Made by a program: the position numbers and the translations under genes. A stretch of DNA of 64,000 nt, taken from positions 3,430,260 to 3,494,259 of the forward strand of contig JABBOT010000006.1 in NCBI GenBank assembly GCA_016165875.1, in the 5' to 3' direction. This document shows, one piece after another, positions 31,017 through 42,760 of the stretch. Every line of letters starts with the position of its first letter. Positions within the stretch are counted from its first letter, which is position 1. Under the pieces are notes generated by a model that was not told where the DNA came from, did no database searches, and saw nothing but the letters and a program-made list of their open reading frames with translations. Source of the stretch: Acanthopleura granulata (Eukaryota > Mollusca > Polyplacophora > Chitonida > Chitonidae).

Positions 31017-32717
31017 GTCCACTTTGCAATCTGGAGCAAATACACTGGATAAAGTCACAAGCTTTAAGTTTAGTTTACAAGGCAATTGTAACTGTGTTTA
31101 TTAGACAATTATGGGGCTGTAACTGTAAACAGGGTGTCAATAAAACTAGGTCTGGCAAAGAAAATCCAACAAAGAGGCACGCAGTGGGCAGATAACTAAA
31201 AAAGAAAAAAAGGGGTGGGGGTGGGGGGTCAGCAGCAGAAATTAACCATATGTAGAACTACTAGCATCAATGACCCCTGGGAAACAAATATAAAATAAAC
31301 ACAAACATGATTCAAATTGCTAAAAAAAAAACAAAAAAAAAACAACAGACGAAGAAATCATATGGAATAACACAAGTGTATAGAATAACAATACATATAA
31401 ATCTTAATACGTTGATTCAATGACCATAGGTTATACATATACTAAGCAGTTCACATTTACTCTTTACACAATCACTCGCACAAACGCACATGCACTGGGG
31501 TCTAAGAGATCACAATACTCTAAATGGAAGGTTAGTCACTGCACAAAAGTTAACCCCCCTTTGCTCATGACAGCATATAATGCTTGTCTCCCCTTACAGC
31601 AAACCTGCACGGCCTAGACTTGATAACATGGATAAAATTTGAAAGAGATTTAATAACCGTACATGGGCATCCAGTACTATACAGATGCAAGTCACATAGT
31701 TCTAATTTGCAGAAGTGAATCGAGTTGATCAAATTTAAAAAGAAAACGAAAAAGAAAAAAACGAACAAAAAAAAAAAAGGGGGGGAGGGGTCTGGATTGA
31801 AACCCTGCAGCACTACTACTGTCTTGCATAGATTCCTGAAAACAAAACTTTACTGCATTCAATGCTGAGAAGGCTATTCAGATTCAGCTATGATTTGTAC
31901 ATGTGGTGATTACTTATCAACATGAACACAAACATAACATCCAGAATGCTACCCTGCTCTCCAATACAAAGGTTATCTAATTAAAACGGCATGGGTATGT
32001 CCATACTTTTGCTTCAGAGTACACTTCAAGTGGTTTACGTATTTGCCAAACAAGCCTCATTTCGTCAACACTTTTGTTGTGTTCATTACATAAATAATAG
32101 AAGGTTAGACTAAGAAGATTTGATGAGTAGATACAGGCCGTTTACAGAGACGGTTAAGAACCTTGATGGAACATTAAAAATTTCTATCAAACGGCACAAA
32201 ACTGGCTTTATAAGTCGACTTGCTTTTTTTATTGCCAATAGCATAGCTTCGCAGAATATTGACATTCAAATACATGTGAAACATTCACACAAATGTATAA
32301 CTTTATGTTCTAATGACGTCCAACGCCATGAATGTTATATGTGCTTAAATACAAACAACTACGTCCGGATTAAAATTGGATTATTTCTGAATTAGGTTAC
32401 AATGTCATTCAGGGGAAAATGAAAAGAGTCATCATAGTGGAAACGGCAAGTTCATAAGAAGTCACATCTGTCTGGATACAATCAAGCCAAAGGTTATGGA
32501 AATCTTACAGTCTTGCCCAAAAGAAAATTATAGGGGGGGGGGACCCTTCAACACAGTTATGACCAGATAAAGTCTAAATGTTACCACTATATATTGTTCA
32601 CACCACATTATTTTATCAAACACTGTTTTAAATGCAAAGTACATCATTATCATCACCTCTTGTAGTTCTGCTGCAGTATTACAGGTAAATATCTGTTTGT
32701 GAATCTATGCATCTCTT

Positions 32718-32748
<31 letters not shown>

Positions 32749-32752
32749 GTAT
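32718..32752. repeat. (TA)n followed by (GTAT)n microsatellite
   Basis: About nine TA units pass into four GTAT units. A (TC)9 run lies further on at 32845-32862. Confidence 0.92.
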
Positions 32753-33826
32753 AGAAATGTTCATATCATGTAAGTATATAAATTGCAATATATATTTTTA
32801 TAAATGAAGCTCTGTGGGTCTTGAGGCAACGCTGTTGGTGTATTTCTCTCTCTCTCTCTCTCAAATATCCCCTGAAATTTGACAACTGACCAGGGGAAAT
32901 TTGAACTGCTATAAATTTATTAATAAAAGTAAGCAAAAGATTTCAGTCAGAAAGTTAGTGTTCCAGTGCCACTGAAGAATTCTGTGTATGCACAAATGCT
33001 TCACGACTACAATGAAAAAATCAAATCAGGGTTTAACGAAGTACAATATGGCCTAGTACCATTAAGGGGAGATAACTGTGAAAATGGGTTTTTGTCAATA
33101 AGCCCTACATTTTACCGAGAGGTGAGAGGTATAAGAAATATATTACTGGATATCCATAACACACACAATGCCTCAATCAACCCCACTGGAAAATATATAG
33201 TAAACATACATTCAAAAAGAAACAAAAACAAAAAGGGAAAAGAAAGAGAGAATTGCCCTTGGTTACACAGTTTCAAATCTTAATCACACAGCATAAATTA
33301 TAGCATACCCATAGTGACACAGAAGCAGAATAGTCCATGTAGTATTGTATAAAGGGGATTGAGGGTTGTTGATAAATTTGCCAAGACAATCAGCAGTTAA
33401 AAGCATCATGATTTCAAAAGACTATCCTCTGACCCCTGGGTCCAACGTCAATTGTTGATAATCTTCTCAAATAATGCTGGTGTCACAATGATTGCTGAGA
33501 GGCAAAAACCAAAAAAAAACAAACCTCAAAAATCTATTAACTCATGATTGGCTGGATTAAATATATTCTGAATTCCCCATCCTCTCCCTCACCACATGGC
33601 GTACGGTTGCTCCTGCGTTGGTGAGATGCGATCTAAGTCGTTGCTACTGGCTACATTCCAGGAAAATCCTCCCACAGGAACAAGGACCAAGAAAAAAAAA
33701 TACAAGTCTAAAATCAAAAAAAGGTTTCACATTTTGTCTCATGTCTGGCAAGCTGCCAAACACCACCTGTCAATCATCCTCACACTGTAGCCTGATTGGC
33801 TAAATTTCAAACACACGGAAGAGGTA

Positions 33827-33975
33827 TTAAATTTTCTGAATTTTTTCCCCAACGATAACAGGATTGTTTTTTCGAATCTGCTCCTGAGCCATTTCCCGGT
33901 AGTCAAAGGAGCAGTTGTGTTTGTCGGAGTAACGATGTAGCCCGCAGTATAGCCCTCCGCACCGACACTCAAAAC
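33827..33975 (-). CDS. ZFAND6: ZFAND terminal coding exon: second half of AN1 finger and C-terminus
   Basis: The 149 bp exon encodes [30 protein letters not shown] and ends with EKIQKI and TAA at 33829-33827. It carries the remaining six AN1 ligands. Acceptor is TATGTTGCAG. Confidence 0.97.
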
Positions 33976-36900
33976 CTGCAACATAATACAGTCGTTTACA
34001 CATTAAACAGCCACTGACACGACACAAACTACATGTGCATTTTTAATTTAAATGGGTTGACAAGTTGAATTTTAATCCCTAAATTATTTCATCTTTTAAA
34101 TCTGGCCATGCCCCTCTGGCCATCACCAGTTGTACAGGTCAAAGATTATCAGTCGTTCGCTCTGTACGGGGATAAAGTCGCACCTCGTGATCAAAATGGA
34201 CCCAATGCTAATAGCTCATCTGTTGAAAAAACATTCTTCTAGTTTTAATATTCATCAGCTGGATGTTTTTTCTCATATTTAAAAAACTGTCACTGGCAGT
34301 GCCTGAATTTTACATTTCGGAGCTGACCAAAGAAATATACGTTTTTTTCAGTACACTTCAACCATCTTCAAATATTTGACACCATTATTCCGTATCAATG
34401 GATAAAATTAAACTTCGAGAATCTCAACTTTGTTAACCCAACCAATGTAGTTTTGTCTCAAAAAATCAAATTAAAAACGTGCATAAATTACATTCAAGTT
34501 GCTCTTTCAGGCAAAAAAGGTTCAGGAATTAAGGTAAGCAATTTCAGGCAGGTATAGCATTTTTTTTTTTTTTTTCCTTTTCCTATATCTTCATACAACC
34601 CCTCCAGAAGGCCAAGCAAAGTTTTCAGTAAGTAACACCTTCTCACCTGTAAGTCCAACCTTCTTTTTACAGGTGTGGCAGCGATTTTTCTTAGGTTTCT
34701 TATTGCTAGGGTCATCTGGTGATTTTATATCGTCCTCTAAAGCTGGGGCTGCAGCTGGAATATAAAACAAGCCAAGATAATGGCAGGTCCAACTTTGACT
34801 GGCTGGCAGTTTTACACCATACGCAACTGTTCAATGGCGATTTATTCATCTATTTAATTGATTTGTTTTTTTACGCCGTAAAGAATATTTCACTTTTGTA
34901 ACGGCAGCCAGCGTTATGATGGGAGGAACCGGTTGCTGAGGGAACTTCCCATATACAGCCGCAGAGGGCGCCTGCATTAAGCTGGACTGCATTAGTCAGC
35001 GCCACCTCGGTCATAACAAAGTGCTGGTATGCTAACTTCCTCAATGGTGATTTTTAATTTGTTCAAGCTAATACCAGGGAAAGATTTTTCAAAAAAGCAG
35101 ACAATTCACTTTTCATGTTTGGGTTATATCTGTGATTACAACGCCTGTTTTTAAGCATTGGGTATGGGCTCTCACAGGGCTGAACAAGTGCCTTGCCTGT
35201 GACACTGAGGCAGTCATATGTTTTGATTGTATGGTGGGTTTTATGGACCATTTTGACATGTGTGTCAACGGTGAGGCCATGCCTACCTTTCCCTGGCCCT
35301 AAAGCTGAACTCAAACATCTTGTTCACTTTTCTACACAAAAGGACACATCACAGGAGTACAGTTCACAACAATTTTATTCTGACCTGAACATTAAGGTGT
35401 ACAAAAAGTTTTGACATACATTATATGGTCCATATTACCCACCGTACAATCAAAATATATAACTGCATTTACTTTGGTGAAAAAAAATCTAAAAGATTTG
35501 GTGAAGGTACTTTCAGATACAGCTTTTCATGGTCTTTTCACTCACCATAACTTCATTTTTACGAGGTCTTACCCATTAACCAGTCACAATGATTACCTCC
35601 CCTTTTTTGTTGATGTAATTGTCTCCACTGACTTATCTGGTACTACACTGCTGTCAGTTTTATAGGTGTCGTGCCTGCCAACAGCCCATTGACCTCTGAC
35701 AAGTTACTGACTCACTTTTCCCATGTGTAATGTGGGAAGACAGTGGTCTTAAACAAATGCCAGATGCACATGCATCCACATCAGCATAGTCATCAGTCAT
35801 CACCGCTTACAGTCATCGAGTGCCCACAAACTGTGAGAGCAGCGGTAACATACAAATCTGTCCGGGAAAATTCAAGCCCTTTCACTGAGGTTTTTCTAGT
35901 CACTTTTTCAGGTTGGTCACCACAACAACAAATTTGGGAAATTGAGTTTTAGACAAATTTTCTATGAAGTTTTTCACGAGATAAATTTTCACAGATTCGC
36001 TTTTTGGACACACTGGCGATGTAAAAATATTGAATTTCTAAAATGAAAATGGCTAGATAAACACCTGTTTCAGGGACCACTGAGGAGCTTGGCATATCCT
36101 GAACAAGTAACAGTGTGAACTCACTGACCTGTGGCACCCTCTTCTGTGCTGTCGTCCGTGCTCTTTCCCGGCACACAGAGGATGGGTACGGTGGGGCTGG
36201 CAGTCTCCACACTGGACCCTGAAGGGGCCAGGGCGCGGATACCCACTGGCCCAGAGCAGGTCTCCTGGATAGGGGTGGTCACGTTCTCTGTCAACAACAT
36301 CATCATCATCAAATGTGGGCCATGGTAATAGAGGTGGTGGTACTTGTTTCATGGGAGAGGGTGTAAGGTTACGTCAAATGTACATGTAACCACCATGGCA
36401 ACGTATCTCTACAGTATGTGTCCTCATGACAGTTACATCTGACATAACTTACATCCTTTTTGTAAAAGGGGACTCAGTGCTTTAGAATAAATCGATAACT
36501 GAGGTAAAATGGCCAGAGGCCAGATTACAGCAGTTAAGTATGGCCATTTGCCAGCTTCATCTTGTAGTCTTTTGTATTATATGATCATTCTAGAATCTGG
36601 ATTAAACTTGAAAGTTGAATAAAATTGAGCAAGGTTCTCACTTCAACTGAAAATATTTCATATAAATAAGGCCAAGGTCCTGATCAACAAAGCAATCGTA
36701 GGCAGTGTTCAGTAAAGCTGATGATTTCTTTAACATCTGGAGTCACTAGAGTTAAATGTAGACGTACATGAAGACATAAGAACCAAGAATCCAAATGACA
36801 AACTGTGTATCCATGTTTTGGGTTAGTTGGTTTTAAAAGAACAAAAAAAAAAAAAAAACAAGAAAAAGAAATAAATACAGCCTGTAGCTGACTCATGGCT

Positions 36901-38325
36901 GTCATGTAACGTAAATTTCTGACTTCCACCTGCAGCTATCATGGCAAGGTAAACAGGTAAATGTGTCTGGTACCGAATACAGTATCTGCCTTAAGATCAA
37001 GTCCTTCTTTACACTCCCAGTGACAATGTTCATGGTACTTATACAAGTACAGTTCCACGCCTTTTGCACACTGAACAGATTACTTCTTCAGCCAATTATA
37101 TATTTCTCAAACATTTCTGTGGCTGTACGTAGTCACGTGTATCAACAGAGGCTATGTTTACTGCATAATTTTAGAAGAGCTATTGAGTATATTTTCCTTA
37201 GGCTAAACTTACAACGCTTTACGAAAGCAGGCTGTCCCCTAACAACCCAAAAACAGGGCAGGACAACTTTGCTTCACACAGGAAGGCAAAATTTCAAACA
37301 ATGCTTGTCAGTATTACATGGAATACACATGCATTGCATCTGCTGGCTTGTGCAACTTGAAATTGTATATAAACAATGTCCAAGTAGATGTGACTATTCA
37401 GGACTGGTCACAACTGCTCAACTATACATCAAACGATGTTAAGAAGCGAGGCATTCTAACTTCCAGTCCCTGCCAGCCATCTCTCTACCGTCCATCAGAC
37501 CATACTACGCACTCATAGGGGCAAAATAATATCAGTTTCACCTGCCTTGAACAGGTAATTTTCTTGAGATACAGGTGAAAACAAAATGTTACCTGTTGCA
37601 AGCACTTAGCACACTACTTATAAAAATTACTGAAGTATTTTTGGAAGAGAATTTAGTATATCAATCCAGCCTTTACAGTCTTTCCAAATTCTTTGAAAGG
37701 GCATGCTGTTTAGACCCTCTAGACAGATTCATACACGCTCAAACCTCTTGAACAGTCAAAAAGAAATTCACTTGTCACATTAGGTAGCTAGAAAGTATGC
37801 AATACTGAATTTCCCCATGCGTCAGCTTTTGACAAGGGACATATTGTTCTTGATTCTGATTTAAATAAGTGTTTCGTTAAGTCTGATCAATCTCAGAAAA
37901 ACTTAAATGTTAGCATCAAAAGTATCACTCCACAATCTCATGCGTCCATAAAGTGCATTTTTACATGTGCAACTTTAGGAGAAATACAGTACTTCCACCC
38001 CTTGAACACAGAATTTTTTTTTTCATTCTTCATCCTGGAATTTAGCCAGAAATTTGTTGAGAGGAAGAAATGCTGTTATATTATGTGTTAGTGAATTACC
38101 TAGTGATGCCTGAGCGAGGGCAGACGACACACTGGTAACACCCGCCTCCTCACCTGAAGGAGAGCTACGCCCGTTCAATGGCGGCGAAGAGGAGTTCTGA
38201 CGCCGTTTCAGCGCGTCTTTGTAACACTTGGAGCACATGCCGTCAAACGTAGCGTTTGCATAAAATCCACACCCAGCCCGACACAGGGTTGCTGGTGGCA
38301 TGTTCTGGTTGCCATTCTGCTCCAT
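33827..38325 (-). CDS. ZFAND6: A20/AN1-type zinc finger protein, ZFAND5/6-like, complete
   Basis: Four coding exons on the minus strand (38325-38100, 36287-36129, 34754-34647, 33975-33827) join in phases 1, 1 and 1 to give 213 residues, the usual family length. The A20 finger is C15-x3-C19-x11-C31-x2-C34. The AN1 finger has all eight ligands: C154, C157, C168, C170, C175, H178, H184 and C186. The C-terminus (EKIQKI) matches ZFAND5/6. The chosen ATG at 38323-38325 gives the conserved start before the A20 finger; the frame continues upstream without another ATG. Family knowledge: ZFAND5 and ZFAND6 bind ubiquitin through A20, link to proteasome activity, NF-kappaB signalling and stress response, and act in cytosol and nucleus. 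Invertebrates usually have one ZFAND5/6 gene, so the symbol is provisional. Confidence 0.96.
34647..34754 (-). CDS. ZFAND6: ZFAND coding exon 3: first half of AN1 finger
   Basis: The 108 bp exon (phase 1-1) encodes an acidic then basic stretch and [13 protein letters not shown], the first CxxC pair of AN1. It has acceptor ATATTCCAG and donor ACAG|GTGAGA on the minus strand. Confidence 0.95.
34838..35018 (-). mobile_element. SINE-like family A, inverted, internal deletions
   Basis: The inverted tail (ATTTATTCATCTATTTAATT) and ACGCCGTAAAGAATATTTCA are clear; the centre is deleted. It lies in a ZFAND intron. Confidence 0.65.
35205..35585 (+). repeat. Dispersed repeat, copy 1 (family F)
   Basis: Shared with 62808-63197 in the same orientation. 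The left end has ATGGTGGGTTTTATGGACCA, the right end has TTTTCATGGTCTTTTCACTC followed by ACCATAACTTCA and an ACGAGGTCTTACCC block. The middle is diverged. Element class unknown. Confidence 0.7.
36129..36287 (-). CDS. ZFAND6: ZFAND coding exon 2: disordered linker
   Basis: The 159 bp exon (phase 1-1) encodes [20 protein letters not shown] and a Ser/Thr/Pro/Gly linker ending [11 protein letters not shown]. It has minus-strand acceptor GTTGACAG and donor ACAG|GTCAGT. No fold expected. The symmetric phase means skipping would leave both zinc fingers in frame. Confidence 0.9.
36288..38099 (-). other. ZFAND6: ZFAND intron 1 of the coding region
   Basis: It holds one family H repeat copy (36360-36475) and AT-rich sequence. 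A 159-residue open frame on the plus strand (36963-37442) has no recognisable domain and is rejected as chance. Confidence 0.65.
36360..36475 (+). repeat. Dispersed repeat, copy 2 (family H)
   Basis: It matches 16885-17000 in the same orientation (CATGGCAACGTATCT and GACAGTTACATCTGACAT blocks). It lies in a ZFAND intron. Confidence 0.55.
38100..38325 (-). CDS. ZFAND6: ZFAND coding exon 1: A20 zinc finger
   Basis: It encodes [20 protein letters not shown] and [20 protein letters not shown], then a Ser/Gly linker. The donor is CTAG|GTAATT (GT at 38099-38098). The exon probably extends upstream to 38500, where a minus-strand pyrimidine tract ends in CTAATCCAG, giving about 175 nt of 5' UTR before the ATG. 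Confidence 0.95.
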
Positions 38326-39742
38326 GACCCGCGAGGTAGCTCGGCTGTTCCTCCGTCCCGACACACTAATATAAAGGCAGTCGTCTATCACCCGATGCTG
38401 CGATCTTCTGGTCACCCCTGGTAAGTGCTAGTGTCCTTGGGTGTTATTCCCTCTGGAATTCCCTAAATAGAAGGGCTTATATCTGTTTTTTTCTGAGGGT
38501 CTGGATTAGAAAAATAAAAAGATAAAACAAAAATATAAAACACAAAAAACACAAACACTTCAAAAAAACAATTTCAAAGTATAGAGGTACAAATTTATTT
38601 CTGTTTCATGCTAAAAGAATTTATTTCCTTGAAAGAAGACCTACATGCCTTACAGAGAACAGGACACTGCTGCTTTGTACAGCAGACACTTCTTGTCCAC
38701 ACAAAAAAAACAACAAAAACATGGATGGAACGGGACCCAAATAATACTGAAACCTCAAACTACACATGTAAACCTCATCACTGCCTGATCCGACAAATCT
38801 ATAGATGTCAACATTTTCCCAATGAACCAGTTTATTTCTCTGTTGCATTTCAAACACCTGTTAAAAACGCCAAAATGAAATACAGGGCATCTGAATACTG
38901 ATTACTGACTCACTGGAAGACAAAGGTATTAATGACTTTCTTTGATTCTGATCTGTGGAAGTTAGGAAAACCCCGGATGACATCAGAGTATGACATCAGC
39001 TGCTGATGACACAGGCTGCTGAATGAAACTTTTAAGGAAGCTCTACAGGGTATCAAGAAAACTCGTCCCTCGTCTGAATTGATGGATGCTAAAAACAAGT
39101 ATCTTAAAACACATCGTTTGGTTTTGCCGGCCAAGAGAGGGGGAAGGGGGGATTTATTTTTACATTTCAATTTCTCTTTCAATATTCATCACACGGAAAC
39201 AAAACTTTGACACTTCTATAATCCGACAAAAAGAGATGTCCAGACTATCACCATGGCTCACAAAATGATCGAAAGTAGTTATATACCTGTCCACACCAAC
39301 TGGGGTCAGAACTGCTGATAAATCCTGAAACTTCGTGCGACTTTCAGTGAGAAAATAAACGCAGCTATTGATAATGACAGCGCAAATCTGAGACAAAATG
39401 GCGACCTCAAATCGATTCATCTGTCGTATAACAGTTTTGCAAGAGCAAAATACACAGTCATCCACAAATGTAATGACCTCTTTGAAATTACTTCACTCTG
39501 GTGAAATGAATCAACCACACAGAAACGTGGATAAAATACAATTTCCGCCCATTCATATCTCATAAGATCATAAATTGTAAGAGCATATATGTACTATCTT
39601 GTTTCCGTGGCCAAAATGGCGACGTCGGATTTTTTTGTCCGAATCGACCTCAATTCACCTAAATTACAACCACATTGGACAAGAATTCACGGTTTAAATC
39701 TTTTGGAAATTCTATAAATGTGGTATTTCTGTCGGAACTTAC

Positions 39743-39846
39743 CGCAGAAAACCCAAATGTAAGGGGTTTGGGAGTCCTACTCTGCTGAAAATGGAGCAGA
39801 ATGTACTTCACGTCTGCCCTTCTACGCTGCTATCTGTGATTACCGT
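39743..39846 (-). other. ZFAND6: Probable ZFAND 5' untranslated first exon (3' border fixed, 5' end guessed)
   Basis: A strong minus-strand donor CTGCG|GTAAGTT lies with its GT at 39742-39741. It is upstream of the coding exon acceptor at 38500 and just downstream of a cluster of promoter motifs, so it is a good candidate for the end of the first exon. The transcription start is not visible; 39846 is only the inner edge of the motif cluster. Confidence 0.45.
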
Positions 39847-39919
39847 GTCACGTGACCTGACATCCATAAATCCATTGGCTGACTCATTTGTGAAAACGAG
39901 ACCATCCTTTGTGACGTCA
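39847..39919 (-). promoter_or_regulatory. Candidate ZFAND promoter: CRE, AP-1, CCAAT and CACGTG sites in 73 bp
   Basis: Sites seen: TGACGTCA (full CRE palindrome) at 39912-39919, TGACTCA (AP-1) at 39880-39886, minus-strand CCAAT at 39878-39874, and GTCACGTGAC (E-box/CLEAR-type palindrome) at 39847-39856. They stand about 100-175 bp upstream of the predicted first-exon donor. Spacing and order fit a stress-inducible promoter; function is inferred. Confidence 0.5.
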
Positions 39920-42395
39920 TGAAACTCCGGGAATATTCGTCAGCTGTCGGAAAACCGTGTCAGTAGTCGTGTCGAATAAAGAAACTCCATATAAATAGCT
40001 GTGGATAGGATTGTGGCAGGATCTCCCCCTTCCAGTACGTCATCAAATGGGTCATACAGTTTGTCACAGATCTTCACAGCGTGGGATCCTTGTTTTCCAA
40101 CCCATCGACTGTCTTAAAACTTAAGTGAATATCGTCTATGAGCCAATATGTGTGAATTTATGTCTTTATATATATATATACAATGTTTAAAACCTCCACT
40201 TAGATGTAGCCTAGATACGAGACAAGACCACGCCCCTTTTGCAGTAAATGTGTACACGTGTACTCGTAAATAGGTACATGTACATCACTCACGCAGTACA
40301 CTATGAATAGCCCCTATGTCAAGGAGACAGACAACTGCGGTACTAAGTTTATTACGCAGTGACAAAATTTCTGTTTTCATTCTGGTTTGATATGCCTAAG
40401 TACTTCTGCGCTCACATATGTAGTATAGATAAACTATTAATTTAGTTTTAAAACCAACTTCATTTATTTCCACAGCAACACAATAAATTTTATTTTATTT
40501 CTAGTTTCAGATGTAAGACGTACATCGGCCACGCTATCCTATTTCCTCGTCCTGTTCCCAAATTAAGAAATCAGCATATGTAGAGATGTAGATATGTATA
40601 CAAAGTACGCGAACTTGATTGTATAATTTAATAGTTTAATCATGCAGACTTCTTGAAAATCAATAAATCAATCAATCAATCCTGACTTTAAAGTTAATGT
40701 TGAGTGGCTGGTTTTACTCAGCTAGTCTTGTTGAATATCATATGAATGTGTCATGAAAGTTTTGTTTTCATTCAAAAATCAGAATTCGCACATGGGTATC
40801 TACGTGTAGCTTTGTCTACCTTCTATGCTCTCTCATCGGATGTCTGTGATAATTAATACCCAAATGAGATCTGTACGCCAGATGATGCAGATAAGGGCGT
40901 ATATATATGTATGTATAGTCCTAATTAAGTCTAAAATCATTATATTTAGTTGCTGCACCACATGGTGACCCAATTCATACACGTAGCTTCACCAGAACTA
41001 TAATCAGTTGAGTTGGCTTTATTTTTTTTCTTTCTCTCTCTCTTTTTTTTGTGACCTTTCAAGGAGAAAAAGAATACATTGCAGCAACCAGGTAAAGCAC
41101 ATTCAACGAGTGATCTCAGGTGGTAAGCAGCTGTGGTGACAGGGCTGAAGACTTGGGAGAAGGGGGTAGGGCAGGGGTAGAGTCAGGTCAAGAGGGCAAG
41201 GATAGATAACTGGATCGGTGACATTAAGATTAAGATAACCAACTATAGATTTTGTGGTCGGATAAAAAGGTATTGGAAGCGAATTGGATAAGAAAAGCTG
41301 GGGTGGGGTACAGGATCAGGGGGATGGGTGGGTGGGTTTGTGTTGGGGGACCCTTTGTGGGTAATTGTTTACACATTTATTGTTATTCAACATCTGTTGA
41401 CCAGACATAACACAGGCCTGTCAAAGAGAATTTTCGTCGGTTACGGCAGGTTGCCGCGGCGGGTCTTTTGATGCCTCCTCAGGTGTAAAACTGGATCAAG
41501 TACGCTATACTCGTACTTGATCAACCGAGACCTGTGTGGACGTGGAGGTGGGGGGTTGGGGAGGGTGTACGAAGGGCGGGCAATCTTTTTTACATTTGCA
41601 CCGAATCTTGTTCGACTGAATTTAGTTCTGTAGAGGAATAACTATAACAAGGCGTCCAAATTTAGCTGAAACAACTTTTAAGCTAAAGCAATCTGTCACT
41701 TTTACAAAGCCTGGAGTATCTTTATCAGACTTATTCAAGACGAAAAAAAAATGAGAAAAAAGAAATGGCATATGCACCAACAATCCCATCTTACGAACAG
41801 TTGGGGAAAAAAAATTGTCAATTTGGGGCGTTCTCATGCAATCCCATAGATGACATCGTACATATATATGTTACTGTATAAGGATTTTATATATACACTT
41901 TGCAGACTTATATGTTTTGATCCCTACACTTTGTGTCAATATTGCCGATCTTAGAGCGATTTATTAAGGCCACGGGTAGGTATACGACTCGATTCGGGAT
42001 TGAGTATCGCATCTCCCGCTTTCGAGACATTCGTACGTTCTCTCCCACGCGGCCATGACAGTGCTGTCAAAAGTTACAGCGGTTTGATTTTAGGATACTT
42101 TTTTAAGCATGGCACTGGAAGCCCGATAATTAACTGCCTTTACTTTAAATCTCCATTAAATTATACCCCACAGTTTTTACCCATCTGCTGATAGAGTCTG
42201 CAGAGGGGGTGAAATACAACAGACCCTGTAAGCCCCAAACCCATGCAGAAAAGCGCATTAAAGCAGCTGCACGGTACTCTGCATGACGTACGTGGTTTAT
42301 TTAAGCATGGAACTGCATGGGTTTATGCGGGCAGGTGTTGGTATTAATTATATATTATTACATACAAAAATGTCACCTAATCCCGCGGAAGCTAC

Positions 42396-42398
<3 letters not shown>

Positions 42399-42436
<38 letters not shown>
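42399..42436. repeat. (TA)19 microsatellite
   Basis: Thirty-eight bases of pure TA. It creates false Tyr-Ile repeat ORFs on both strands. Confidence 0.95.
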
Positions 42437-42439
<3 letters not shown>

Positions 42440-42489
42440 CTGCAACAAAAACAGAGGAAGGTAAGCGGGGGAAGAGGAATAGAGAGCCA

Positions 42490-42760
42490 GTGCCGCGTAA
42501 TGCCCCATGAGTTTCTCACGAGTGTAAGCGGTTGGTGTAAGTTCAAGCCCAGCTTATGATGGCTCCAGATCCAGACGTACGTGGGATTGTCGGCCAGCAA
42601 CCTGTGGAAGGTCATGGATTTCACCCGGGCTCTGCCCGATTTCCTCCCCCCGTAACACTGGGCGCCGTCATATAAGTGAAATATTCTTAAGTACTAGATA
42701 AAAACACAAATGAAATAAATAAATGAATAAGTAAATAATTAAATACATAAATAAATAATA
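42490..42760 (+). mobile_element. SINE-like family A copy with long tail
   Basis: The body runs from GTAATGCCCCATGAGTTTCT to TAAAAACACAAATGAAATAA and a (TAAA)n-type tail. It follows a TA microsatellite. Confidence 0.75.

Larger units (their letters stand above)
26300..33826. other. Convergent intergenic region between ZO and ZFAND genes
   Basis: No gene supported. It contains SINE-like copies, a 138 bp direct duplication (28858-28995 and 29535-29672), and low-complexity AT-rich sequence. The part from about 31050 to 33826 has no SINE and may include a long ZFAND 3' UTR on the minus strand, but no polyadenylation site was fixed. Confidence 0.5.
34755..36128 (-). other. ZFAND6: ZFAND intron 2 of the coding region
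   Basis: It carries a SINE-like copy (34838-35018), a family F repeat (35205-35585) and a short piece of another dispersed repeat near 35670-35730. No exon between. Confidence 0.7.

Noticed and set aside
32966..33283. 105-residue plus-strand ORF
   Set aside because: It lies antisense to the probable ZFAND 3' region, includes the GGGGAGATAACT repeat word, and shows no similarity that I recognise.
36963..37442. 159-residue plus-strand ORF
   Set aside because: It lies antisense in a ZFAND intron, has no recognisable domain, and no splice or promoter signals were found.
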